Shown here: positions 53,076 through 60,746 of the stretch, one piece after another
Layout: every line of letters starts with the position of its first letter
Numbering within the stretch: the first letter of the stretch is position 1
Assembly (NCBI RefSeq): GCF_007988905.1
Contig: NZ_BJVA01000002.1
Coordinates: forward strand, 279,669-343,668
DNA from: Gluconobacter kanchanaburiensis NBRC 103587
GTDB lineage: Bacteria > Pseudomonadota > Alphaproteobacteria > Acetobacterales > Acetobacteraceae
Direction of reading: 5' to 3'
Length of the DNA stretch: 64,000 bases
Notes under the pieces: model-generated
Databases searched by the model: none
Told to the model about the DNA's origin: nothing
Seen by the model: the letters and a program-made list of their open reading frames with translations, nothing else
Made by a program: the position numbers and the translations under genes

Positions 53076-53960
53076 ATGTCACATTCCTCTCTCCCGCAAC
53101 GCATGGCCCGCAATGTCCCAACCGAGCTCCTGCGTTCTTTCGTCGCGATCGTAGAAGCCGGTTCAATGGCCCAGGCGACAGAAACCATTTTTCTGACCCA
53201 GTCCGCCCTGAGCCTCCAGATGAAAAGACTGGAAGACGTCCTTCAGCAGAAACTGTTCCGGCGTGACGGACGAAAATTGGTCCTAACCCCGGCGGGCGAG
53301 GAACTGGTGGCGTATGCGCGTCAGCTCCTCGCGCTCAATGACCGGATCATGCACAAGCTGGGCCACGTTTCCGAACCAGAACCCATCACCATCGGGATGG
53401 TTCAGGACTTTGCCGATACCCTCCTGCCGGATGTCCTTGCCCGTTTCCGGCTTGAACATCCCCGCTGCCGCCTGACTGTCCGCGTTGGCGGGTCGGCGGA
53501 ACTTCTGGAAATGTTCGACCGTTCCCGGCTGGATATCGTCCTGTGCCTCGGGCAGCACGGCGACCGCCCCAACGCAACCTGGCGCATCGTCGGACACGAC
53601 CGGATGGCATGGCTCGGAGATCCGAGTACGCTGGATCAGCCGGAGATTCCTCTCGTACTTCTGGAGCCGCCCTGCCGCTTTCGGGAAGCTGCTCTCAGGA
53701 CTCTTGCCAAAGCCCGCCGCGATTACCGGATTGTGCTGGAAACACCTCACCTTCCCGCCATGCGGGCAGGTGTTCGCAGCGGACTGGGAGCCAGTTGCCG
53801 CACCCGGCGTTTTGCCGCCGCCGAGGGGCTTTCGATCCTGCCACCGGGCATTCTTCCAGAAGTCCCGGAAATCGAAACCATCCTCGTTCAGAGGAACGGT
53901 CTTCCCGACGCAGCCGTTGATCTTGCGCAACTTCTTGAGCAGGCAGCAGCCGATCAATAA
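53076..53960 (+). CDS. LysR-family regulator of the sulfur island
   Basis: A 294-residue LysR protein. The helix-turn-helix is at about residues 15-70 (PTELLRSFVAIVEAGSMAQATETIFLTQSALSLQMKRLE), followed by the effector domain. A GTG at 53067 is in frame, but the ATG at 53076 has GGAG eight bases upstream. It is divergent from the SsuD-like operon, the normal arrangement for a LysR activator and its target. Cbl/CysB-like regulators play this role in other bacteria; the N-terminus here is not close to CysB, so an inducer-specific or sulfate-starvation role is inferred. Confidence 0.92.
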   Translation: MSHSSLPQRMARNVPTELLRSFVAIVEAGSMAQATETIFLTQSALSLQMKRLEDVLQQKLFRRDGRKLVLTPAGEELVAYARQLLALNDRIMHKLGHVSEPEPITIGMVQDFADTLLPDVLARFRLEHPRCRLTVRVGGSAELLEMFDRSRLDIVLCLGQHGDRPNATWRIVGHDRMAWLGDPSTLDQPEIPLVLLEPPCRFREAALRTLAKARRDYRIVLETPHLPAMRAGVRSGLGASCRTRRFAAAEGLSILPPGILPEVPEIETILVQRNGLPDAAVDLAQLLEQAAADQ

Positions 53961-53996
53961 CCGGCGGTAAACTGTTCCATAAAGAAAACTCCCTGG

Positions 53997-54028
53997 CACT
54001 CACGCTACATCATCACCCATGCTGAGTG
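53997..54028. terminator. weak stem after the LysR gene
   Basis: CACTCA and TGAGTG are separated by 20 bases and followed by AGTTT. It may end the LysR transcript or act in the leader of the redoxin gene. The long loop and short T-run make this uncertain. Confidence 0.25.
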
Positions 54029-54057
54029 AGTTTAGTGACCATCAGGGTACATCCAGC

Positions 54058-54750
54058 ATGAGCATTCTTTCCTCTCCCTCCCTGCAAAGCCGATATGACA
54101 CCCTCGATGCGGAACGACGCCAGACATGGTCCCCCGAAGCCGTATCCCGCAATATCGCCCAGAGACAGGCACTCGTACGCGATCACGCCCAGACGCCTCA
54201 TGTAGAAGCCGGCGATATTCTGCCGCCCCATTTTTTCTCTGACGTGAATGGTGCACAGGTATCTCTGGACGATCTGACGGCCTCTGGGCCGGCGGTGCTC
54301 CTGTTTTTCAGATTTGCAGACTGTGCAGCCTGTAATATCGCTCTTCCCTATTACGCTGAAAGCCTTGCCCCCACCCTGAAATCCGCGGGCATTCCTCTGG
54401 TCGCGGTCTCCGCACAGCCTTTCCCTGTACTGGACCACATCAGAGCCCGCCACGATCTGCCCTTTCCCGTCCTGAATGACGCGGGGCTGACGCTCGCGCG
54501 TATTCTGGGCATCACCTATATTTTCGATGACATCTCGCGTGAGGCCGCCATAGCCAAAGGGGAACGTAGCGAAGCCCTGAACGGCACCGAGAACTGGGAA
54601 CTCCCCAAACCGACCGTCCTTGTCCTGACACCGGGCCGTGTCGTCAGCTTTGTCGAGATTTCGCCCGACTGGATGAGCCGTCCCGAGACTGACACGATCC
54701 TGAAAGCCCTTGGCCTCTCAAAAAAAAAGAGCGTTCCTGATGCCGCATGA
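54058..54750 (+). CDS. redoxin/AhpC-TSA-family thiol peroxidase-like protein
   Basis: A 230-residue thioredoxin-fold protein. An N-terminal helical extension (about 1-50) is followed by the redoxin domain, with CxxC in FADCAACN (C89, C92) and VLLFFRFADC. It may reduce peroxides or an oxidised sulfur intermediate. The ATG at 54058 is favoured over 54019 because AGGG precedes it. Near its end a run of nine A lies at 54720-54728. It overlaps the flavin reductase start by 11 bases. Confidence 0.82.
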   Translation: MSILSSPSLQSRYDTLDAERRQTWSPEAVSRNIAQRQALVRDHAQTPHVEAGDILPPHFFSDVNGAQVSLDDLTASGPAVLLFFRFADCAACNIALPYYAESLAPTLKSAGIPLVAVSAQPFPVLDHIRARHDLPFPVLNDAGLTLARILGITYIFDDISREAAIAKGERSEALNGTENWELPKPTVLVLTPGRVVSFVEISPDWMSRPETDTILKALGLSKKKSVPDAA

Positions 54751-55285
54751 CACTACCGCCAAAGCCCCCCTCCGAACAGAGAAAGCGCAGTCCGTCAGTC
54801 AGGAAGATTTCCGTGATGCCATGAGCCTTCTGGGGGCGCCGGTTGTTCTCGTCACGACCGACGGCCCCGGCGGCCGGCAAGGCCTTACCGTTTCAGCGAT
54901 CAGCAGCGTCAGCGATACACCACCGACCGTGCTGGTCTGCCTCAACCGCGGCAACAGGTCCCATCAGTCTTTCCTACAGAATGGGGTCGTGGGAATCAGT
55001 ATTCTCTCCCCCGCCCATAGCCAGCTTGCCTATTCTTTTGCCAGCCGTTCAGCCAGCGCAGAAGACAGGTTCTCCAATGCCACTTGGATTACCGGGCAAA
55101 CAGGTTCGCCACTGCTGTCAGATGCTCTCGTCACGCTTGACTGCACCATCGAGGCCGTCCGCAGCACAGGAACCCATGACGTCCTGTTCTGTGGTGTCAA
55201 AGCCATTACTACCAACCCCGAAGCAGAACACGGCCTCGCCTGGTTCTCCCGTGGCTTTCATCACCTTCCGGTCAAGCGCGCTTGA
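54740..55285 (+). CDS. flavin reductase-like FMN-binding protein
   Basis: A 181-residue flavin reductase domain protein: FRDAMSLLGAPVVLVTTDGPGG, GLTVSAISSVSDTPPTVLVCLNRGNRSH and NGVVGISILSPAHSQLAYSFASR are characteristic of the HpaC/DszD/NtaB group that makes FMNH2 from NAD(P)H. It is the natural partner for the SsuD-like, NtaA-like and DszC-like monooxygenases in this island. The ATG at 54740 overlaps the redoxin gene; a TTG at 54710 is in frame. Confidence 0.9.
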   Translation: MPHDTTAKAPLRTEKAQSVSQEDFRDAMSLLGAPVVLVTTDGPGGRQGLTVSAISSVSDTPPTVLVCLNRGNRSHQSFLQNGVVGISILSPAHSQLAYSFASRSASAEDRFSNATWITGQTGSPLLSDALVTLDCTIEAVRSTGTHDVLFCGVKAITTNPEAEHGLAWFSRGFHHLPVKRA

Positions 55286-55307
55286 CGCTCCTGCAGGATC
55301 AATTCTG

Positions 55308-56372
55308 ATGCCTTCCATTCACTCCCCATCCCGTCGCACTGTCCTGGCGGGAAGTCTGGCCGGTATCGTTGCATCGGGCCTCTACTCAAAGGCATCTGCC
55401 CAGGCCGGAGAGCAGATGGGCATGGGAGACCAGTGCCAGGCTGCCGGTCCGGCGATAGTCGAACCCCTTCCCGGACCGGCCCGCAACCTGACAATCGCCT
55501 GGAACGAAGCCTCGATCTGCACGGCGGCTGTCCCGGTCGCAAAAGCCAAGGGATTTTTCAAAAAATATAATCTCAATATCGATTACATCAATTTTGCCGG
55601 AGCCACGGACCAGCTTCTTGAAGCCCTGTCCACCGGAAAAGCGGACGGCGCACCCGGCATGGCGCTCCGCTGGCTGAAGCCCCTCCAGCAGGGGTTCGAC
55701 GTCAAGCTTGTGGCCGGATTACATGCTGGGTGCATGTATCTCATGACGACCCCCGCCGCGGGTATCAAAACCCTGACCGACCTGAAAGGCAAGACCATCG
55801 GCGTCACGGATATCGGCGGTCCTGATCGTAATTTTTTCAGCATCCGCATCCAGGAAGCCGGTCTCGATCCTGAAACCGATGTGCAGTGGAGACAGTTCCC
55901 GGCCGATCTTCTGCCACTCGCACTCCAGCGCGGTGATATTCAGGCCTTTTCTGATGCTGACCCGTTTTCCTACCCACAGCGACGCCAGTTCGGCCTTATC
56001 GATATCGACAACAATATGAAAGGCGAATGGGCTCATCTGTCCTGCTGCGTCATAGGTTTGCGCGGCAGTCTGATCCGGAATGAGCCCAAGGTCGCGGCGG
56101 CCGTGACGCGCGCCATTCTGGAGGCAGGCGCATGGGTCGCCTGCAACCCGGAAGAAGCCGCCACCATTTTCCAGCCCTACGCCCCCAAGGCAAACGCCGG
56201 GGACCTCGCGGCAATGCTGAGGATGCAGGGCCATCACCATCAGACACTGACACAGGATTTCAGGCAGGAAATCGTCCGTTATGCCCATGCCCTGAAACAG
56301 GTGGGCATTTTCCGCTCCTCCCTCGACAGTGAACGTTACGCAAAACGCGTCACGCAGGATCTCTTCACCTGA
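55308..56372 (+). CDS. ABC substrate-binding protein (NMT1/SsuA-like), Tat-exported
   Basis: A 354-residue periplasmic protein. The N-terminus SRRTVLAGSLAG shows a twin-arginine signal, so it may be exported folded. The mature part has VAKAKGFFKKYNLNIDYINFAGATDQLLEALSTGKADGAPGMALRWLKPL and LKGKTIGVTDIGG, typical of nitrate/sulfonate/thiamine-precursor binding proteins. AGGA precedes the ATG at 55308. The stop overlaps the permease start by one base (TGATG), so the three ABC genes form a compact unit. Confidence 0.9.
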   Translation: MPSIHSPSRRTVLAGSLAGIVASGLYSKASAQAGEQMGMGDQCQAAGPAIVEPLPGPARNLTIAWNEASICTAAVPVAKAKGFFKKYNLNIDYINFAGATDQLLEALSTGKADGAPGMALRWLKPLQQGFDVKLVAGLHAGCMYLMTTPAAGIKTLTDLKGKTIGVTDIGGPDRNFFSIRIQEAGLDPETDVQWRQFPADLLPLALQRGDIQAFSDADPFSYPQRRQFGLIDIDNNMKGEWAHLSCCVIGLRGSLIRNEPKVAAAVTRAILEAGAWVACNPEEAATIFQPYAPKANAGDLAAMLRMQGHHHQTLTQDFRQEIVRYAHALKQVGIFRSSLDSERYAKRVTQDLFT

Positions 56373-57367
56373 TGAGCAACAGCCAGACGATCCCTGCATC
56401 CGCCAGCCCCACTGCCAGCAGCGCCACAACCGGACATCTGGCCTTTGCGCCAGCAGTGTTCTGGCAATGGCTGGCTGGCCCCGTCTGGCTGCTGGCCGCG
56501 CTGGTGACATGGAAACTGCCTGACCGAGATGATTTTCCCGATACCGGTCAGTTCGCATTCCTGCTTTTTGCCGTCGGCCTCTGCCTGCTGGCCCTGACAG
56601 CTATCGGGCGTCTGAGGGAGCGAGCCCCGTGGGCCCTCGTGCTAGGCCTTGGGTTAGGCGCATGGGAAGTGATGCAGGCCAAGTTTCTCCTGCTTCCGCG
56701 GCCGTTTTTCGGCACACCACAGGATCTACTGGATGTTTTCCTGACTGACTGGAAGCGCCTTGGAGACAGTCTCCTCCATTCCCTGCTCCTGCTTGTCATC
56801 GGATATGTTTCCGGCTCTGTTCTCGGTATTATCACAGGTGTTGCCCTGGGCAGATCCCACCACATTCGGTACTGGGTGCGGCCCATCATGCGACTGATCG
56901 GCCCTCTGCCGCCCGTCGCCCTTCTTCCCCTGACATTCGTGATCTTTCCCTCCACACGCCTTGCCGGTGAAGTCCTTATGGCGCTGGCCGCCGGCTTTCC
57001 GGTGGCGGTTCTGACGTGGTCTGGCGTTTCGGCTGTAGATCACGCCTATTATGACGTCGCCAGAACGATGGGTGCCGGCGACCGTTTCCTTGTCCTGCGC
57101 GTCGCACTTCCTGCTGCCACGCCACAGATCTTCGTCGGGCTTTTCATGGGGCTGGGCGCCTCTTTCGCCATGCTGGTCGTAGCGGAAATGCTGGGCGTTA
57201 AATCAGGCTTAGGCTTCTACATGCAATGGGCACAGGGATGGGCGGCTTATCCCAACATGTATGCTGCGCTGATCGTCATGTCCCTGATGTGCACCACTCT
57301 CATGACACTTCTCTTCAAACTGCGTGATCATTGTCTCAAATGGCAGAAGAACGGCCTCAAATGGTAA
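56372..57367 (+). CDS. ABC permease of a sulfonate/taurine-type importer
   Basis: A 331-residue permease with an N-terminal extension and about seven to eight hydrophobic segments. The coupling region is DVARTMGAGDRFLVLRVALPAATPQIFVGLFMGLG. It is longer than typical SsuC (about 260-280), the extra two helices being at the N-terminus (VFWQWLAGPVWLLAALVTW, FAFLLFAVGLCLLALTA). Start and stop overlap both neighbours. Confidence 0.92.
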   Translation: MSNSQTIPASASPTASSATTGHLAFAPAVFWQWLAGPVWLLAALVTWKLPDRDDFPDTGQFAFLLFAVGLCLLALTAIGRLRERAPWALVLGLGLGAWEVMQAKFLLLPRPFFGTPQDLLDVFLTDWKRLGDSLLHSLLLLVIGYVSGSVLGIITGVALGRSHHIRYWVRPIMRLIGPLPPVALLPLTFVIFPSTRLAGEVLMALAAGFPVAVLTWSGVSAVDHAYYDVARTMGAGDRFLVLRVALPAATPQIFVGLFMGLGASFAMLVVAEMLGVKSGLGFYMQWAQGWAAYPNMYAALIVMSLMCTTLMTLLFKLRDHCLKWQKNGLKW

Positions 57368-58146
57368 CCTCATCCCAACCCGTTCCCCCCCTTGGCCTCA
57401 CCCTTTCACACCTCAGCCACAGCTACGAGATGCCATCTGGGGCCCGCTCCGTTCTGGATGATGTCAGCCTCGACGTGGAACCTGGCGAGTTCATCGCTCT
57501 GATCGGTCCCTCGGGCTGTGGAAAATCCACTCTCCTGCGTCTGGTCGCAGGTCTGGAGACGCCCGACACAGGCACATTGCTGGCAGATGGTGCGTCCATC
57601 ACCGGACCTGATCCCAGTCGTATCATCATGTTTCAGGACCCGACGCTCTATCCCTGGCGGACCGTCCACAGCAACATATCCCTCGGACTGGATATTCGTG
57701 GAGAAAAAAATCCCGAAGCTGTCGCCGCAGCCATCCGCCTTGTCGGCCTCGAAGAATTCTCCAGAGCATGGCCTCATCAGTTGTCTGGCGGCATGGCCCA
57801 GCGTGTGGCGCTGGCACGTGCCCTGATCAACAGCCCCCGTATGCTCCTTCTTGACGAACCTCTTGGCAAACTCGACAGCCTGACCCGCCTCGCCATGCAA
57901 ACGAAACTGTACCGTCTCTGGAAGAGCCAGGGCTTCACGGCCCTGATGGTCACCCATGACGTGGAAGAAGCCCTGCTTCTGGCCTCGCGCGTCATCGTCT
58001 TCAGTCCGAGACCCGCCCGCATTCTGGCCGACATCCATGTGGACTGGCCGGAACCACGGCATCGTGAAGATCCTCGCCTTCAGAGCCTGCGCGCCCATAT
58101 CCTGGAGCAGCTTGAAACCGGCATTTCTCCCTTGGCCACTGCCTGA
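57361..58146 (+). CDS. ABC ATPase of a sulfonate/taurine-type importer
   Basis: A 261-residue ATPase. Walker A GPSGCGKS is at about 49-56, Q-loop [10 protein letters not shown], signature [15 protein letters not shown], Walker [13 protein letters not shown] and the switch His in [10 protein letters not shown]. The ATG at 57361 overlaps the permease stop; an in-frame ATG at 57340 would lengthen it by seven residues. The set 55308-58146 is a complete binding protein, permease and ATPase importer. Confidence 0.92.
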   Translation: MVTSSQPVPPLGLTLSHLSHSYEMPSGARSVLDDVSLDVEPGEFIALIGPSGCGKSTLLRLVAGLETPDTGTLLADGASITGPDPSRIIMFQDPTLYPWRTVHSNISLGLDIRGEKNPEAVAAAIRLVGLEEFSRAWPHQLSGGMAQRVALARALINSPRMLLLDEPLGKLDSLTRLAMQTKLYRLWKSQGFTALMVTHDVEEALLLASRVIVFSPRPARILADIHVDWPEPRHREDPRLQSLRAHILEQLETGISPLATA

Positions 58147-58293
58147 CCTGACGCCCCGGGAGGGATCAGCCCAGAGACCCGCTGACCACCCCACTTCCGG
58201 CGCGTTGCGAAGGGCGTGTCCTGTTACTGCCGGACGAGCATGCAGTCACACCCATTCGGATGTCCCGAAACATCAAATAATTTCAAATACATT

Positions 58294-58305
58294 GATAAAA
58301 CTATC
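58294..58305. promoter_or_regulatory. AT-rich operator-like motif, site 3
   Basis: GATAAAACTATC matches the motif at 52976-52987 in 10 of 12 bases and sits in the 222-base gap before the binding protein gene at 58369. The same gap has ATCAA and TTGAT arms around it. It suggests control of this gene pair by the same regulator as the SsuD-like operon. Confidence 0.45.
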
Positions 58306-58368
58306 TCATTTTGCGTTGCCTGTTTTCCCTGTTGAGATCGGATATTCTGTTTTTGACAAGGATTTCCA

Positions 58369-59310
58369 ATGCCTTTCAGCCGTCGTGTCTTTCTCGCGGG
58401 CCTTTCCTCGGCGACAGGCGCGCATCTGCTGTCCCGCTCCCGGGCGCTTGCAGCTACCCCCCTGCATGTCGGCGACCAGAAAGGCGGGGCACAGGCCCTC
58501 CTCACCGCAGCAGGTCTGACAACCCGATCTCCTGTCCCGCTTCAATGGAGCCTGTTTGCGGGTGCTCCCATGCTGATTCAGGCCCTGACGGCAGGGGCTG
58601 TGGATGTCGGCGTGATCGGTGATGCGCCACTCGTTTTCGCACAGGCTGGCGGTAGCCCGATCAAGGCCGTCGCCGCAATTCAGACCGATGGCACGATGAC
58701 GGCGATCGTGGTGCGTAAGGATAGTCCCATCCGCAGCGTACAGGATCTCAAGGGACGTTCCGTCGCCACACTGAAAAGCCAGACCGGACATTATCTGACG
58801 CTCGCGGCGCTGCGGGATGCCGGAATGCATGATGACGACGTCCGCTTTGTCTTTGTTCCTCCCACAGCGGCAAAAATGGCGCTCCAGAATGGCAGCGTCG
58901 ATGCCTGGGCAACGTGGGGGCCTTATATCGCAGATGCCAAAATAGATGACGGAGCGCGGGAAATCGTGAACGGTGGCCGACTGATGAGCGGTCTGAGCTA
59001 CGTCATTGCAACAGACGAGGCACTTCAGAGCCAGCGGAACGCCATCATTGCCTATAACCGGCTTCTGCGTGACGGCCATCAGTGGATGCTGACCCATGCA
59101 GAAGACTACGCCATGGCATGGAGTAGGGAAACAGGCCTCTCCCTCCCTGTCGCGCGCGAAGTTGTCCGGACTTCCATGGCGTCCGTTGTGCCCATCACTC
59201 CAGACATCGTCCGGAAACAGCAGAGCGTTTCCGACTTCATGACTGCAACAAAAATGATTCCGGGCTCATGGGACGCCAAAGCCGTGACCGATCCAACCCT
59301 CGCATTCTAG
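58369..59310 (+). CDS. substrate-binding protein, SsuA-like, Tat-exported, copy 2
   Basis: A 313-residue binding protein. The N-terminus FSRRVFLAGLSS is a twin-arginine signal. The core LHVGDQKGGAQALLTAAG, LIQALTAGAVDVGVIGDAPLVFAQAGG and DAWATWGPYI marks an SsuA-type sulfonate binder, and it is a paralogue of the Sec-exported protein at 45576. No permease or ATPase gene follows; the monooxygenase comes 12 bases later, so this protein must borrow one of the two ABC cores. AAGGA precedes the ATG. Confidence 0.9.
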   Translation: MPFSRRVFLAGLSSATGAHLLSRSRALAATPLHVGDQKGGAQALLTAAGLTTRSPVPLQWSLFAGAPMLIQALTAGAVDVGVIGDAPLVFAQAGGSPIKAVAAIQTDGTMTAIVVRKDSPIRSVQDLKGRSVATLKSQTGHYLTLAALRDAGMHDDDVRFVFVPPTAAKMALQNGSVDAWATWGPYIADAKIDDGAREIVNGGRLMSGLSYVIATDEALQSQRNAIIAYNRLLRDGHQWMLTHAEDYAMAWSRETGLSLPVAREVVRTSMASVVPITPDIVRKQQSVSDFMTATKMIPGSWDAKAVTDPTLAF

Positions 59311-59322
59311 GATATTTTTTTC

Positions 59323-60645
59323 ATGACCGCCTCACGCATTACGCGCGTTCCCTTTGCCCTTGGAGCCTATTTCACGGGTTCAGCCACAAACGGGGACGCC
59401 TGGCGCGCGCCGGAAGATGATACAGACGCCGACCTGACATTCGAACGCTACCGTGACTATGTCCTCACTCTGGAAAAAGGGCGCTTCGACGCCATTTTCC
59501 TCTATGACAATGTCCTGCCCGTTCCCGACCCTTCGCGCATCGCACGTACGCCTGCCCTTGCACGCTGGGATACCTTCACCCTGCTTGCCGCCCTCGCCGT
59601 CACATCTTCTCACATCGGCCTGATCGGCACCGCCTCAACAACTTTCAATGAACCCTATAATATCGCACGGCGTGTTGCTTCGCTCGATGTGCTGAGCGGC
59701 GGACGTGCGGGATGGAATGTTGTCACCGCCACCGGAGGCGGCGAGAACTTCAATCTCGTTTCCCATGTCGATCACGCCCTACGCTACGAACGTGCTCATG
59801 AATTTGTCGATGTCGTCAAAGGATTGTGGAACAGCATCGAGCCAGAGGCTTTCACACGTAACAAGAACAGTGGCGTGTGGCTCGATCCTTCCCGCGTTCA
59901 TCCCCTCAATCATAAAGGGCGTTTTTTTCAGGTGGCAGGGCCGCTCAATTCGCCGCCTCCCATTCAACATCCCCCCATTCTTGCGCAGGCGGGTGCCTCC
60001 GGCGCCGGAAAGGAACTGGCCGCACGCATAGGCGAGATCATCTATACAGCCGAATATGATATTAACGCTGCCCGCACCTACCGTTCCGATGTTCTTGAAA
60101 GAGCGGCCCGCTATGGGCGCGATGATCGGCATATCCGTATCCTGCCGGGTCTCGCTCCGATCGTCGGGAGAACAGACAGCGAGGCCCGGGAAAAATTCGA
60201 ACGCTATCAGAGCTATCTCGACAAAGCTGATGTTCTGCGGGCCATTTCCCTCTATTCCAGCCTCGGAACAGATCTTTCACAGTGGCCTGAAGACAGACCG
60301 ATCGAACTAAGCTCCGTCGAGGAAACAAACAGCCATAAAAGCCGCCAGTCACTGATCGTGGACTGGATCCGAAAGACCCGCCCTACGGTCAAAGACATTC
60401 TCCATAATTTCACGCGCGGCGGTCATCGTCTCCTGATTGGCACACCGGCCTCCATCGTTGATGAGATTGAGGAATGGTACCATACAGGCGCCTGCGACGG
60501 CTTCAACATCATGTTCACATCCGCACCTGGCGGCATAAATGATTTCGTTGAACTGGTCATTCCTGAATTGCAACGAAGAGGTTTGACGCGCAAATTCTAT
60601 GAAAGCCGTATTCTCAGGAAAAATCTAAGAATTCCTCCCACATGA
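59323..60645 (+). CDS. LLM-class monooxygenase, NtaA/SnaA/DszA type
   Basis: A 440-residue flavin-dependent monooxygenase. The family pattern is clear: RFDAIFLYDNVLP, LTLLAALAVTSSHIGLIGTASTTFNEPYNIARRVASLDVLSGGRAGWNVVTA, YERAHEFVDVVKGLWNS and FFQVAGPLNSPPPIQHPPILAQAGASGAGKELAARIGE. Relatives open nitrilotriacetate, dibenzothiophene sulfone or related molecules using FMNH2 from a separate reductase. In this setting an organosulfur substrate is probable. It is co-transcribed with the binding protein at 58369. Confidence 0.92.
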   Translation: MTASRITRVPFALGAYFTGSATNGDAWRAPEDDTDADLTFERYRDYVLTLEKGRFDAIFLYDNVLPVPDPSRIARTPALARWDTFTLLAALAVTSSHIGLIGTASTTFNEPYNIARRVASLDVLSGGRAGWNVVTATGGGENFNLVSHVDHALRYERAHEFVDVVKGLWNSIEPEAFTRNKNSGVWLDPSRVHPLNHKGRFFQVAGPLNSPPPIQHPPILAQAGASGAGKELAARIGEIIYTAEYDINAARTYRSDVLERAARYGRDDRHIRILPGLAPIVGRTDSEAREKFERYQSYLDKADVLRAISLYSSLGTDLSQWPEDRPIELSSVEETNSHKSRQSLIVDWIRKTRPTVKDILHNFTRGGHRLLIGTPASIVDEIEEWYHTGACDGFNIMFTSAPGGINDFVELVIPELQRRGLTRKFYESRILRKNLRIPPT

Positions 60646-60688
60646 AACAAGCATCAGCAAACTGTATTCTTTGAAAATCTCATTTGTT

Positions 60689-60703
60689 GTTTCGGAACGA
60701 AAC
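60689..60703. promoter_or_regulatory. inverted repeat before the second TonB receptor
   Basis: GTTTCG-GAA-CGAAAC, perfect 6-bp arms with a 3-base centre, 44 bases before the ATG of the receptor. It may be an operator; a Fur-like or LysR-like site was considered, but the sequence matches neither well. Confidence 0.4.
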
Positions 60704-60746
60704 CAACATCTTCACATGATACCTTTATAAAATCCGGAAACATACA

